Part shown: in pieces, positions 25,518 to 35,778 of the stretch
Layout: every line of letters begins with the position of its first letter
Position numbering within the stretch: position 1 is the stretch's first letter
NCBI RefSeq assembly: GCF_030010375.1
Contig: NZ_JASCRY010000004.1
Span: 186,001 to 250,000, forward strand
Origin: Flavobacterium yafengii
Lineage (GTDB): Bacteria > Bacteroidota > Bacteroidia > Flavobacteriales > Flavobacteriaceae
DNA: 64,000 bases
Direction of reading: 5' to 3'
Position numbers and translations under genes: made by a program
Notes under the pieces: generated by a model
The model's database searches: none
What the model saw: only the letters and a program-made list of their open reading frames with translations
What the model was told of the DNA's origin: nothing

Positions 25518-26655
25518 GGCTTTTATATTCTGCTAAAAGTGCATCCCATATAATTTGCTGTTCATAACGTGAAGTAATCATCTTGCGAGCGTTTGTTTTT
25601 AAAACTGAATAATACTCCTTATCTGATGACAATTTAATCATTGCATTAAAAACAGCTAACTCGTCTTTTACAGGGATAATAGTTCCGTTCTGCCCCTCAA
25701 TTATTATCTCATTACAACCATTAATATTAGTCACAATGCACGGAAGCCCCATTGCTCCTGCCTGCAATACTACATTAGGAAAACCTTCGCGATAGCTCGG
25801 AAAAACTAAAGCATCACTAATTGCAAAATAAGGATGCACATCTGGTTGAAAACCGACAGTAATAATAGTATTGCATTCTTGAATTGCTTTTATAGTTTCA
25901 CTATTTAGAGGGTCTAAATCACTTTCGAAAGGTCCAACTAATAGTAACTTTATCTTTTTACTATTAGATTGTAATTTTAAAAAAGCTATAATAAGTTCGT
26001 TAATACCTTTATCTCTAACCAAACGACCTACAAAAATAAAAACAAAATCATTTTCTAAAATTCCTAGATTCTTCCTTAGCTCCATTTTGTCTTCTGAGCT
26101 ATACAATTCAGGATTAAAATATTCTTTATCTATTCCATTGACATTCCCATTCCCAATTACTTTTAAAGGTTTCTTGGTAATTTTATAATTTATTAAATCA
26201 TCTCTAACCCCTTTACCTTCAGGATAAATATTCGTCGCACAATAACATAATAATTTATCCATCAGAATGAGTGTTTTCTTGAGCAAACCTGACTTTGAGG
26301 GAAAAATCAATCCCGTAAAAGTGTGCATCCGAATAGGAACTCCTGCCATCTTACCCGCTATCATCGTTAAAAGTCCTGCTTTAGGAGTTATTGAATGCAC
26401 AATTAAGGGTTTTTCTTTTGTAAAGTATTTATATAACTTCCACAAAGATTTCAAATCCTCAAATGGAGCTATCTGCCGTTGCATTTCTATATCAAATACT
26501 TTAACTGCTTCTCTATGTTTTAATTCTAGAAGAAAGTCATCATTGCCTGATATTGCTGTAAGATCATAATAACGATTTAAAAAATTTAATTGCCCTTTTA
26601 ATAGTACATTTAAAGAGATAGAAACTGTTGCCGTTCTAAAAAGTATAGACTTCAT
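25501..26655 (-). CDS. GT4-family glycosyltransferase (PglA-like position)
   Basis: 384 residues, GT-B fold. The C-terminal nucleotide-sugar site is clear: [19 protein letters not shown], then [19 protein letters not shown] (E-x7-E motif) and [15 protein letters not shown]. It overlaps the PglC-like gene by 17 bp, as pglA neighbours pglC in Campylobacter, so it probably adds the second sugar to the lipid-linked first one. Donor unknown. Confidence 0.9.
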   Translation of the reverse strand: MKSILFRTATVSISLNVLLKGQLNFLNRYYDLTAISGNDDFLLELKHREAVKVFDIEMQRQIAPFEDLKSLWKLYKYFTKEKPLIVHSITPKAGLLTMIAGKMAGVPIRMHTFTGLIFPSKSGLLKKTLILMDKLLCYCATNIYPEGKGVRDDLINYKITKKPLKVIGNGNVNGIDKEYFNPELYSSEDKMELRKNLGILENDFVFIFVGRLVRDKGINELIIAFLKLQSNSKKIKLLLVGPFESDLDPLNSETIKAIQECNTIITVGFQPDVHPYFAISDALVFPSYREGFPNVVLQAGAMGLPCIVTNINGCNEIIIEGQNGTIIPVKDELAVFNAMIKLSSDKEYYSVLKTNARKMITSRYEQQIIWDALLAEYKSLERNV

Positions 26656-26709
26656 TGACTTATAAATTTTCTTTTAAATATCTGAAAACTTTTTTTCCTT
26701 ATTCTGCAT

Positions 26710-27801
26710 TTATTTTAAAACCTCTTTATATAAATAAATCAGTTTCTCAACCATAAAATTAATATCATATTTCTTTGCTCTTTCAAAACCTGCATTCCCT
26801 ACCTTACTATAATATTCTACATCCGAAAATAATTCCTTAACTATATTGGCAAGTTCCTTTTCATTTCCCCTTTCAAACAAAATACCTGCCCCTTTTACTA
26901 CGTTTGACAGCCCTGCAACATTAGTTGCTATTATAGGCTTTGAAACTGCCATTCCTTCTACTGCGGCTAAGCCAAAACCTTCCCAATGCGAGCTAACCAC
27001 TAAAATATCAGCAGTTTTCAACAAACTCGGAACATCATTGCGCACACCAAGAAAAAAAATACGTTCCTGCAAACCAAGTTCATTTACCAATTTTTCAGAT
27101 TCACTTAATAATGCCCCATCCCCAACCAAAAGTAATTTCACATTTTTATCTAAATATTGCATTGCTCTGATAACAGTTTTTTGGTCTTTCTCTATTCTAA
27201 ATCCCGCAACTTGAATGACTAATTTATCACTTTCTTGTATAGAATACTGTAAATTTTTTTTATCCAAAGCAAAAGCCCCTTCAATTGCTTTCAAATTCAC
27301 GCCGTTCTCTATTACTTTGAATCTGTATTTATCTAATGAAGTATGTCGTTTGAGTACCTCTTCTACTTCATCAGTAATACAAATGATTTTGCTATAAAAC
27401 GAGTATACAAATCGATCTATATATTTAAACCACTTATTTTGAATGCGTCGGTTTGATGTGCTATGCTCTGTGAAAACAAGTTTTGTTTTTGAAAAACTTA
27501 GCAACTTAGCAAAGACAACCCAATATTGGGTTGGGAATAAATGAACGTGTATCAAATCATATTTTTTCAGATAAGGTATAATTTTAAAAATAAGTAATGG
27601 ATTAGAGAGCGAACCATTTCCTAAAGAATAAATTGCACAACAATTTAGTTCTTTAAGTTGTTTCATGTAAGGGTAATCAATCCCATTCAAAACCAACAAA
27701 TCAACTTCAATTTCTCTTTGCTTTAATAAAGGAATCGTTTCTAAAATCAATTTCTCTGCTCCGCCTGTTGCGAGATTATTTATGACATGTAGAATTTTCA
27801 T
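26710..27801 (-). CDS. GT4-family glycosyltransferase
   Basis: 363 residues, GT-B fold. N-terminal MKILHVINNLATGGAEKLI is a hallmark of GT4 capsule enzymes; the C-terminal part has VAGFRIEKDQKTVIRAM and SSHWEGFGLAAVEGMA (E-x7-E) with KPIIATNVAGL. Linkage and donor cannot be read. It sits between the PglA-like transferase and the polymerase. Confidence 0.92.
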   Translation of the reverse strand: MKILHVINNLATGGAEKLILETIPLLKQREIEVDLLVLNGIDYPYMKQLKELNCCAIYSLGNGSLSNPLLIFKIIPYLKKYDLIHVHLFPTQYWVVFAKLLSFSKTKLVFTEHSTSNRRIQNKWFKYIDRFVYSFYSKIICITDEVEEVLKRHTSLDKYRFKVIENGVNLKAIEGAFALDKKNLQYSIQESDKLVIQVAGFRIEKDQKTVIRAMQYLDKNVKLLLVGDGALLSESEKLVNELGLQERIFFLGVRNDVPSLLKTADILVVSSHWEGFGLAAVEGMAVSKPIIATNVAGLSNVVKGAGILFERGNEKELANIVKELFSDVEYYSKVGNAGFERAKKYDINFMVEKLIYLYKEVLK

Positions 27802-27827
27802 AAAATTTACTATCGTTTATAAAAAAA

Positions 27828-28958
27828 TTACTCTGCCTTAATATAAAATTCATCCCTGTTAACTGATCTAATATAGTGGTCGTCTTTCTCGAAAATATTA
27901 TTCGAATATCTATATATAATTTTATCAAATGTAACATATCCTTTGATAAAAAAAAGCAGTATTATGATTACTGAAATATATTTTTTAGCTACCGAATTTT
28001 TTATCATAATTTTCAAATCTGTTAAAAAAAGTAAATATGCCCAGAAAAACAAAAGACCAAACCGATTAATTATTGAATCTGAAGTACTAAAATAAAGCTG
28101 AATAAAGCAGTAGCAAAAGAACAAGTTAAATGATATGGGTGAAATTAATTTATTTTTTACAATATAATCATAATTAACTAAAACAGCCATTAGAACAAAA
28201 AGCTTCTCTAAAATTCCTATCTTAATACCGTAAGCTTGTTCAGACTCCGTAATGCTCCCCGCTAAATATTCTAATCTACCACCAAACAAACTTCCAATTA
28301 CCGAGACAATTGAATCTACAAAACGAAATTGAGATAGATAAATGCCAAGACCAATAAAAAGTAAAATATATAGTGTCTTTTTTTTGAAATAATTTTTACT
28401 CCATAAAAAAAAGAAAAGAAAAAACACCCCTGTAGTATGAAAAGTAATTGATATCAGAATTAACAGTAAAGCTCTAATCTTTTTGCTTTTATTTATATAA
28501 TAAATTGACTGAATCGCAATTAAAATTGAAGTAAAATTTCGTAGAAGATCAATAATCAATAAGGGAAACAAGCTTATCAGACAAATGTATGCCAATGCCA
28601 CATTACGACCTTCATTTTTTACAAACCTATCAAATAAAAAAACCTGTAGTGATGTTATAAAAAAAACAAAAAACTCATAACTAAACCCTAAATCATTGAA
28701 CAATTTAACAAAAAAAGAAAATCCAATTTCAAAATCATATATAGTCCAGGTACTTAATGTAGCTTCAGAATAATACTCTTGATAATTATACCAGTCACTT
28801 CCTATAAATCCTCTAAATCCAAAGAAAAAAACAAATAGAAAAGCACAAAAAAAACGTATAATTTTCCTGTTAAAAATAGTATGTGAAGTTTTCTCAACAA
28901 AATAAAGCAATAAATAAACTAATAGTAGAATTATATATGGCAGACTATAGAAATCCAT
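27828..28958 (-). CDS. wzy: EpsG-family Wzy-like polysaccharide polymerase
   Basis: 376 residues, almost entirely hydrophobic, with about ten predicted membrane segments. The motif FFGFRGFIGSDWYNYQEYY near residue 45 is the EpsG-family signature (R-G-x-G-x-D-W-x-x-Y), and FHTTGVFFLFFF near residue 172 is the second conserved part. It should join repeat units in the periplasm after Wzx export. Base composition is among the most AT-rich in the window, as usual for serotype-specific wzy genes. Confidence 0.87.
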   Translation of the reverse strand: MDFYSLPYIILLLVYLLLYFVEKTSHTIFNRKIIRFFCAFLFVFFFGFRGFIGSDWYNYQEYYSEATLSTWTIYDFEIGFSFFVKLFNDLGFSYEFFVFFITSLQVFLFDRFVKNEGRNVALAYICLISLFPLLIIDLLRNFTSILIAIQSIYYINKSKKIRALLLILISITFHTTGVFFLFFFLWSKNYFKKKTLYILLFIGLGIYLSQFRFVDSIVSVIGSLFGGRLEYLAGSITESEQAYGIKIGILEKLFVLMAVLVNYDYIVKNKLISPISFNLFFCYCFIQLYFSTSDSIINRFGLLFFWAYLLFLTDLKIMIKNSVAKKYISVIIILLFFIKGYVTFDKIIYRYSNNIFEKDDHYIRSVNRDEFYIKAE

Positions 28959-28963
28959 AAATT

Positions 28964-30082
28964 CTAATTAATTAATTGTTCAAACAAAGATTTGATATCT
29001 ACAGAATTATATAAATTAAAAGAACCTTTACTATATTCATTATAATTTTTATCTATATCTAAAATTTTTGTTGCCAATTTAATTGGTTCAAATTCTGAAA
29101 CCATACCTGCCTCATATTTTTCAAATAAAACTGAAATACCAGGGACATCATTTGCGAGCATTGGAATCCCGAAACAAGAATATTCAAAAATCTTATTTGG
29201 TGCACAAAAAAGTGTATTAATTGTATTTTCTATTAACGATTCTTCCGAAAAATATGTCAGAAATCCTACATATGCCTTTCTTGTAAATTCCAAATGTTTT
29301 GGAGAAGACACATATGGTAAAAAAACAACCCTATCTGACTCATATTTTTCTTTTAGTCTAAATTTATTACGATCTTCACTACCCATTAAACAAATTATAT
29401 ACTCTTCTGGCAAATATTTAACTGACTCACATAATTCATCCAATCTTCTTTCAGGATAATTAAAAATTCCTTGATATAAAATTACTTTTTTCGTTTTAAA
29501 CAATTCTTCTAATTCATCATCTAATGTCTGACTCAATTTAGAAAGATCAAAAAGAGGTTTATTTGGAATAATTAATGGTAATTCTTTTAAATTAAAAAAA
29601 GATTTTGTAATATGTGCTCTATTATACTCACAACACACAACTTTCCAAGCACTCTGCATTGTTTTAGCGTAATTGAGAAAAGGACTAATCATTTTATATC
29701 TAGAACCCACTTTTAATTGTGGGGTTTCAAATAAATACAATATCGTTTTAAACTGAGTAATTAATTTATAAAGGAGCCAGATGTTTTCGTTTCCATATAT
29801 CCATAATATCGAATCAGTTTTAAATTCTTCTCTTACAATTTTTTTAACTTTTTTCTTATAGGAATATAACTTAAATAATTTGATTATTTTATTTTCTTTA
29901 GTATGATTAATTATTGTCTCGTAATAAATTACACCTTGTAATTCAAAATCAACAATTGTATTTATGTCACTACAATACCCCACAATTACAACTTTTTCCT
30001 TTAATGCCAATAGTACTTTAATTGCTGTGAGTATTGGTGGATATTTTTGTATATCGTGATTATAAATTAAAATATGGCTCAT
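28964..30082 (-). CDS. Glycosyltransferase, GT-B fold
   Basis: 372 residues. No strong family signature at the N-terminus (MSHILIYNHDIQKYPPILTA), but the C-terminal half has VILYQGIFNYPERRLDEL, YIICLMGSEDRN, and FEYSCFGIPMLANDVPGI, typical of a GT4/GT1-like donor site. It follows the Wzy gene by 5 bp and precedes the WecB-like gene by 0 bp. Donor unknown. Confidence 0.8.
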   Translation of the reverse strand: MSHILIYNHDIQKYPPILTAIKVLLALKEKVVIVGYCSDINTIVDFELQGVIYYETIINHTKENKIIKLFKLYSYKKKVKKIVREEFKTDSILWIYGNENIWLLYKLITQFKTILYLFETPQLKVGSRYKMISPFLNYAKTMQSAWKVVCCEYNRAHITKSFFNLKELPLIIPNKPLFDLSKLSQTLDDELEELFKTKKVILYQGIFNYPERRLDELCESVKYLPEEYIICLMGSEDRNKFRLKEKYESDRVVFLPYVSSPKHLEFTRKAYVGFLTYFSEESLIENTINTLFCAPNKIFEYSCFGIPMLANDVPGISVLFEKYEAGMVSEFEPIKLATKILDIDKNYNEYSKGSFNLYNSVDIKSLFEQLIN

Positions 30083-31204
30083 TTAATCTAAATTTGATAT
30101 AAAACTTACAATTCTTTCACATGCTTTTCCATCTCCATACGGATTATGCAAAACACTCATTTTTTTATATCTTTCTTTATCTTGGAGTAAACTATTCGTT
30201 TCCTTAACAATTAAATCTTTATCAGTCCCTACCAATATTACGGTTCCTGCTTCGACAGCTTCCGGCCTTTCGGTTGTTTCACGCATCACTAAAACTGGTT
30301 TCCCTAAACTTGGTGCCTCTTCTTGAACTCCTCCGCTGTCTGTTATAATAATATACGCTTTATCCATTAACCAAACAAAAGCGGGATAAGCTAATGGATC
30401 AATTAATTTAATATTATCTATTCCTGATAAAATTTCATAAACAGGCACCTTTACATTTGGATTTAAATGTACCGGGTATATTACTTCGACATCATTATTT
30501 GTAAGAGCGATTTCTCTTAATGCCTCACAAATTCGGATAAATCCATCTCCATGATTTTCTCTACGATGCCCAGTAACAAGAATAATTTTAGCACTTGGAT
30601 TAATTATTTTCTTTAAATTTTCGATTTCATCATTATGAATATTTTCAACTCTTTTTGAGCTAACCATCAATGCATCTATAACTGTATTACCTGTTACAAG
30701 TATTGATTTAGAATGTATGTTCTCTTTTAATAAATTTTCTTTAGAGGCAACTGTAGGCGCAAAATGATAATCTGCAATTCTCCCTGTTACTTGTCTGTTC
30801 ATTTCTTCGGGAAAAGGGGTTCGTTTAATATCTGTACGCAGACCTGCTTCTACATGACATATTTGAGCTCCAGAATAAAACGTGGCTAAACTTGCTGCCA
30901 TTGTTGTTGTTGTATCACCATGAACATATACGTAATCTGGATTAAAATCTTCTAAAACATTTTTTAATCCAACTATAATATCTGCTGTTAACGAATATAG
31001 ATTCTGATTAGCCTTCATTAAATTCAAATCATATTCGGGTTGAATATTAAAGAAATCTAAAACTTGATCTAACATTTCTCGGTGTTGTGCCGTTACACAA
31101 ACTCTGGTATCAAAAATATCAGAATGTTTTTTGAACTCTTGCACCAAAGGTGCCATTTTAATGGCCTCAGGTCTCGTTCCAAAAACAATTAAATTTTTTT
31201 TCAT
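30083..31204 (-). CDS. wecB: Non-hydrolysing UDP-GlcNAc 2-epimerase
   Basis: 373 residues from the chosen ATG (MKKNLIVFGTRPEAIKMAP); the in-frame extension to 31249 adds residues unlike the family. The signature GTRPEAIKMAPLV, the HGDTTTTMAAS block, HVEAGLRT, TGHRRENHG and DSGGVQEEAPSLGKP are present. It interconverts UDP-GlcNAc and UDP-ManNAc. The TviB-like dehydrogenase at 49185 could oxidise the product to UDP-ManNAcA. An L-FucNAc role (FnlC) is less likely because FnlA and FnlB homologues are absent. Confidence 0.93.
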   Translation of the reverse strand: MKKNLIVFGTRPEAIKMAPLVQEFKKHSDIFDTRVCVTAQHREMLDQVLDFFNIQPEYDLNLMKANQNLYSLTADIIVGLKNVLEDFNPDYVYVHGDTTTTMAASLATFYSGAQICHVEAGLRTDIKRTPFPEEMNRQVTGRIADYHFAPTVASKENLLKENIHSKSILVTGNTVIDALMVSSKRVENIHNDEIENLKKIINPSAKIILVTGHRRENHGDGFIRICEALREIALTNNDVEVIYPVHLNPNVKVPVYEILSGIDNIKLIDPLAYPAFVWLMDKAYIIITDSGGVQEEAPSLGKPVLVMRETTERPEAVEAGTVILVGTDKDLIVKETNSLLQDKERYKKMSVLHNPYGDGKACERIVSFISNLD

Positions 31205-31310
31205 TATAGCATTTTTAAAATTATTTTTAATCTGTTTTTTATAATACAAGTATTTTTTTATAACAATAAGAGAGACATATTTATCTAAATCATTATAAAA
31301 AATACAAAAA

Positions 31311-32543
31311 TTAAAGTCTTAAAAACTTTATAACACGACGAATTTCTCTATAAAACAGCCTCCATAAATGAAGAAAATTAAGTTCTTTTTCAATTTCGAC
31401 TCCGTTTGTTAGAAAAGTATCTATTACTAAATGATATTCATTCCCCCAAACTGTCATTATTGAACCAAAGTCATAATTTTCTTTAAACATCTTATATGCT
31501 GCATTACCAGAGCTAATAAGGCGGCCCTCACATTCTACTAGGCTTTCCAATATTGTTTGAAAACTAGTAGATGTTCTATCTTTTCCAGAACAAATCCCAA
31601 TTAAGTTTGCATCCAAATCATTTTCTCCCCAAAGTCCCCAAGAAAATTTATTCGTTTCGGGGGTAGAACCAGCAATTACCGATGGTTTTCCGCAAGATGC
31701 CGCTAACAAAAGGGTAGTGGCCATTCCAACAAAAATAGAACAATTTTTATAGACCGTTTCAAAATCATCTCCAACCAGTGTTCCTCTCAGTTGAATAATA
31801 TTACGATTAGCTTCCTTATTTAAACTATTTGCTAAAACATTTATACTTTCAAAAAGAGAGCCATCACCCACGATAACTAATTTATATTCTGATAATTTAT
31901 CATTTATTTTATACAATTCATAAAAATCCTTAATCAAATATCTCACATAATCCTTGTCTTCTGATAATCTACTAACAGATAAAATATACTTATTCTCAAG
32001 ACTAAGATTATCTCGAGAAATCGCTTTCACTGGAATAGGAATAATTTTAGGATTCAGTTTAAAATTTATTCTTTTCTCAATATACCGATTCATCTCATAA
32101 CTTAACACATAGAACAAACCAAAACAACTAAGTTTCTTAGTTAAAATTGTCAACAGTGGATTACGATAATAAGCGACTTCATTGAGTATATTTATAAAAA
32201 AAGGAATTTTTGTATATTTATAAGATGAAGCAACATGAACGGCTGGATATGAATTATGAGCTTCTATTACATCAACATCATTTCTAAGTAAAATATCAGA
32301 TAATTTTTCTATAAAATCCGAATAATCTTTATAACTAAATTCAAGAGGTGATGAACTGATTTTATCAAAAAATATATGATTAACACCATTGGGTAAGTTA
32401 GAAACATTCTCGCCCCCTTGAGAAACAATAATAACATCAAAACCATTATTTATAAGCCAATTACTTTTATTTATTATATAAGATTCTGCTCCTCCAATAA
32501 TCATTTTTGGCGTTACAAAGGCAACTTTAATTTTTTTGGACAT
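31311..32543 (-). CDS. GT4-family glycosyltransferase
   Basis: 410 residues, GT-B fold: VAFVTPKMIIGGAESYIINK at the N-terminus, YILSVSRLSEDKDYVRYLI and LVIVGDGSLFESI in the donor domain. The usual E-x7-E segment is degenerate (IFVGMATTLLLAASCGKPSVIA), so this is a divergent member. It is the fourth transferase of the core and lies beside the Wzx flippase. Confidence 0.82.
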   Translation of the reverse strand: MSKKIKVAFVTPKMIIGGAESYIINKSNWLINNGFDVIIVSQGGENVSNLPNGVNHIFFDKISSSPLEFSYKDYSDFIEKLSDILLRNDVDVIEAHNSYPAVHVASSYKYTKIPFFINILNEVAYYRNPLLTILTKKLSCFGLFYVLSYEMNRYIEKRINFKLNPKIIPIPVKAISRDNLSLENKYILSVSRLSEDKDYVRYLIKDFYELYKINDKLSEYKLVIVGDGSLFESINVLANSLNKEANRNIIQLRGTLVGDDFETVYKNCSIFVGMATTLLLAASCGKPSVIAGSTPETNKFSWGLWGENDLDANLIGICSGKDRTSTSFQTILESLVECEGRLISSGNAAYKMFKENYDFGSIMTVWGNEYHLVIDTFLTNGVEIEKELNFLHLWRLFYREIRRVIKFLRL

Positions 32544-32573
32544 CTATAATAGATAAAGCATTAATAATAAATT

Positions 32574-34064
32574 TTATTTTTTTAATCTCTGAATAATAAA
32601 ACTGTTCAAAATATTTCTTAAGCCTAAACGTCTATCCAATTCAACATAAGAGTGCCAAACTGAAATCATTATGAAAAATGTTCCAAAGAAATAGGAATAT
32701 GGATTCACTATAAACTTCACAACTAGAAAACAACTTACAGCAAGAAAAAACTGAATAACGAAAATTCTTATAAAAGAAATTCCGAATGAAAATTCATACT
32801 TTATTTTAGTTAAGAAGAAAACTTGAGAAAAATAAATTAGATAAGCAGCACAACAAGAAATCCCTAAGCCTGTTAATCCCCAAAAATAATAACCTACTAA
32901 ATCAAATACAAGTACGTAAGAATTTGCAAGAAGTTCATTCCAAAAGAACAACTTTGATTTCCCTTTTGCCAAAAACACAAAAGCAATCGACCAAGACCCT
33001 GCTTTAAAAAAAGTTGACAAAGCTAACCATAAAACCATATTCTCTATACCTACAAATTTATTAGAGTATAAAATAATAATCACCAATTTGATAAAAACCA
33101 TAAACATTACAATGATAGGTCCTAAAATCAAAATAGAAATTTCAGCCTGCTGGTTAATTGTTTTTTTACATAAATTATTTGATTCTGCTACCGCCGAAAG
33201 TCTAGGAAAATAATCCGTAGCCATAGCTGTAAAAACTAGCCCTACATAAGTATTGATAAGCGCAAATCCTGCGGTAAATAACCCAACCTGCTCAACGCCG
33301 TCTCTGTCACTAATATACAATTGAACGATATAAGTAGTTGCAATTACAAATAAACCGCTAAGACTAATCATAAAACCCATTCTCAACATGTTTTTCCCTT
33401 CAGAAAAAATTAATGTCCTTGATAATTTAAAATCTTGGATTTTAACTTTTTTAGCAAAATACCACGAAATAACAAACGAAACAACTGATGCAACAATCAG
33501 AGCGGGAACAATCCCTGCGACACCACAAAAGTAATACAAAGGAACCGTTACTATTAAACCTATAACGCTACCTATAAGACTTGCTTTTGCCAGATATTGT
33601 ATTTTTTGCATTCCTTGCAGAATAACCAATTGCCCAATATTGAGCTGATTGAACAATAATGTTATCGAAATTAAAGCGAATGACAGTATATAGTCGCTAT
33701 TCCCAAAAGTTAGTTCACTCAACCAAGGTGATAACAAAAAAACTATCAATACTCCTAAAATCCCAGTAACCCAAACCCATCTCTTTAAAACTCCTACAAC
33801 CAATCCGACACGAGAATCGTCTCCACTACTATTAGCAGCCGACACGTCTCTTACAGCACTAATACCAAGTCCAAAATTACTAATTCCACCTATTAAACCT
33901 ATAGTAGAACTCAGCAAACCTATAACTCCCATACCTGCAGAGCCTAGAAATAATGCAATAAATTTTGATCTTATAATAGAAATTAAAATAATAAAAACCT
34001 GCACCCCCCCAAATATGGAAGTGGCTTTCATTATGTTTCTGTAAGACGACTGGTTTTCACTCAT
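32574..34064 (-). CDS. wzx: Wzx-type flippase (PST family)
   Basis: 496 residues with about 12-14 membrane segments. N-terminal SSYRNIMKATSIFGGVQVFI and SKFIALFLGSAGMGVIGLLS are typical of O-antigen and polysaccharide translocases of the MOP superfamily. It moves the undecaprenyl-linked repeat unit across the inner membrane for the EpsG-like Wzy. A PST-type flippase with Wzy and chain-length proteins marks this as a Wzx/Wzy-dependent locus. Confidence 0.93.
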   Translation of the reverse strand: MSENQSSYRNIMKATSIFGGVQVFIILISIIRSKFIALFLGSAGMGVIGLLSSTIGLIGGISNFGLGISAVRDVSAANSSGDDSRVGLVVGVLKRWVWVTGILGVLIVFLLSPWLSELTFGNSDYILSFALISITLLFNQLNIGQLVILQGMQKIQYLAKASLIGSVIGLIVTVPLYYFCGVAGIVPALIVASVVSFVISWYFAKKVKIQDFKLSRTLIFSEGKNMLRMGFMISLSGLFVIATTYIVQLYISDRDGVEQVGLFTAGFALINTYVGLVFTAMATDYFPRLSAVAESNNLCKKTINQQAEISILILGPIIVMFMVFIKLVIIILYSNKFVGIENMVLWLALSTFFKAGSWSIAFVFLAKGKSKLFFWNELLANSYVLVFDLVGYYFWGLTGLGISCCAAYLIYFSQVFFLTKIKYEFSFGISFIRIFVIQFFLAVSCFLVVKFIVNPYSYFFGTFFIMISVWHSYVELDRRLGLRNILNSFIIQRLKK

Positions 34065-34069
34065 AATCC

Positions 34070-35176
34070 TTATACCGCAGTATAGCTATTCAAAACTTCA
34101 ACCACTTTCTCTACGTCTTCTTGAGTCATCACAGGACTTATTGGCAAACTCAATACTTCCTCATGAATTAATTCTGTAATCGGTAAAGAAATATCAGACA
34201 TACTTATATAACATTCTTGTTTATGCAAAGGAATAGGATAATGAATCAACGTTTGTATCTGATTTTCCTGCAGGTAAGCCTGTAGCTCATCACGGTTGGT
34301 ACTCCGAATAACAAAAAGATGCCAAACATGTTCTCCAACCTTCCCTTCACTTGGTAATAGTATTTTATCATTCTTAATATGGGCAATATAATACTTTGCA
34401 ATTTCCTGACGACGCATAGTTTCAACATCAACATAACGCAATTTAACATTCAAAAAAGCGGCTTGCATTTCATCCATACGGCTATTTAAACCTTGGTATT
34501 GGTTCACATATTTTTGGGATGAACCATAATTAGCCAAAGTACGGATCGCTTTTGCTAATTCAGGATCTTTTGTAGTTACCGCTCCTGAATCCCCCAACGC
34601 ACCTAAATTCTTTCCCGGGTAAAAACTAAAACCTGCTGCATCACCTAAATCACCAGTTCGAATACCTTTCCAACGAGCCCCTATGGCTTGTGCATTATCT
34701 TCAATTAGTTGCAAATTATACTTTTTCGCCAATATTTCTAATTCTTCACTCCAACAAACGCTACCATACAAGTGAACCACCATAATAGCTTTAGTCTTTG
34801 AAGTAATCTTGCTTTCAATCAAATTTAAATCTAAATTGTAAGTGTCAAAATCGGGCTCAACCAAAACAGGTACTAATTTATTATCCGTAATGGCTAATAC
34901 AGAAGCAATGTAAGTATTGGCAGGAACAATAACTTCATCCCCTTCCTCCATCACTCCTAATTCAATATATGCCTTAAAAATAAGACGCAAGGCATCCAAT
35001 CCATTAGCAACAGCTACGGCATTTCCGCCTTCTTGAAAAGCGACCAAATTGGCCTCGAACTGTTTTACCTGCTCGCCTAATAGAAACCAACCACTATCTA
35101 TCACCTCCGCAGCTACTTTTTTTAACTCGGTTGCATATTGAGCGTTTATTTTTTGTAAGTCTAAAAATTTAATCAT
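34070..35176 (-). CDS. FdtB/QdtB-type dTDP-3-keto-6-deoxyhexose aminotransferase
   Basis: 368 residues of the DegT/DnrJ family. [66 protein letters not shown] and [17 protein letters not shown] with the PLP lysine match the FdtB/QdtB/DesV subgroup that aminates C3 of dTDP-3-keto-6-deoxy sugars. The two FdtA-like isomerases at 39833-40658 would supply the substrate from the RmlB product. Whether the product is dTDP-Fuc3N or dTDP-Qui3N cannot be told. Confidence 0.88.
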   Translation of the reverse strand: MIKFLDLQKINAQYATELKKVAAEVIDSGWFLLGEQVKQFEANLVAFQEGGNAVAVANGLDALRLIFKAYIELGVMEEGDEVIVPANTYIASVLAITDNKLVPVLVEPDFDTYNLDLNLIESKITSKTKAIMVVHLYGSVCWSEELEILAKKYNLQLIEDNAQAIGARWKGIRTGDLGDAAGFSFYPGKNLGALGDSGAVTTKDPELAKAIRTLANYGSSQKYVNQYQGLNSRMDEMQAAFLNVKLRYVDVETMRRQEIAKYYIAHIKNDKILLPSEGKVGEHVWHLFVIRSTNRDELQAYLQENQIQTLIHYPIPLHKQECYISMSDISLPITELIHEEVLSLPISPVMTQEDVEKVVEVLNSYTAV

Positions 35177-35190
35177 TTTTTATTTTTAAA

Positions 35191-35757
35191 TTATAGTTGA
35201 CTGAGCCTAATCAACCCCGATAATCTATTTCTACATTTATTTAAATATTCACTTTCGAACACAGAGACTAATAATGTACTTTTAAATTCTCCATTAATGA
35301 TATATTGATCTCTAAGCACACCGTCAAAACTATAACCTAGATACTTTCGAAATTTAATCATATCCTTATTATCTTCCATTATATCACCATTAATCTTGTG
35401 CATATTCAACTCATTAAAAATGTAATCACATAGGAGTAATTCACTTTCAAAAGCTATAGGAAAATTCCCTACTAGTTTTTTTTCTCCGATTAGAAGTCTT
35501 TCTATACTACAATGTCTATAAGTCTTATTGATATTGCAAACAGCAAACATACCAACAGGAACATCATTGAATTCAATAATAAAAGTTATTTCATTCTCTT
35601 TTTTAAGTGAATTGCTAATCCAATTTCCTTGCTCTAATACCGTTTTAGCACCTGACTGCATAAATTTAGCTCTATCACTAAGCCTCCATTTTAGAGTTAT
35701 TGCTGCATCTGCTGCGTTTATTGGACGCAATTTTGCAAACTGCCCTTTTAAAATCAT
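35191..35757 (-). CDS. GNAT-family N-acyltransferase
   Basis: 188 residues. RimL/PseH-like GNAT fold: MILKGQFAKLRPINAADAAI, EITFIIEFNDVPVGMFAVCN, ERLLIGEKKLVGNF, and FRKYLGYSFDGVLRDQYI. It lies 14 bp after the FdtB-like aminotransferase and before an acyl-AMP ligase and ACP set, so it is the likely enzyme that puts an acyl group on the new 3-amine. PseH is a precedent for a GNAT acting on a nucleotide-linked amino sugar; the acyl donor is inferred. Confidence 0.8.
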   Translation of the reverse strand: MILKGQFAKLRPINAADAAITLKWRLSDRAKFMQSGAKTVLEQGNWISNSLKKENEITFIIEFNDVPVGMFAVCNINKTYRHCSIERLLIGEKKLVGNFPIAFESELLLCDYIFNELNMHKINGDIMEDNKDMIKFRKYLGYSFDGVLRDQYIINGEFKSTLLVSVFESEYLNKCRNRLSGLIRLSQL

Positions 35758-35778
35758 AATAAATAGATTAATAAACTA

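Noticed and set aside
30083..31204. FnlC (UDP-L-FucNAc synthesis) as the identity of the 2-epimerase
   Set aside because: No FnlA/CapE or FnlB/CapF homologue occurs in the window; WecB-type use is more likely, though a role elsewhere cannot be excluded.
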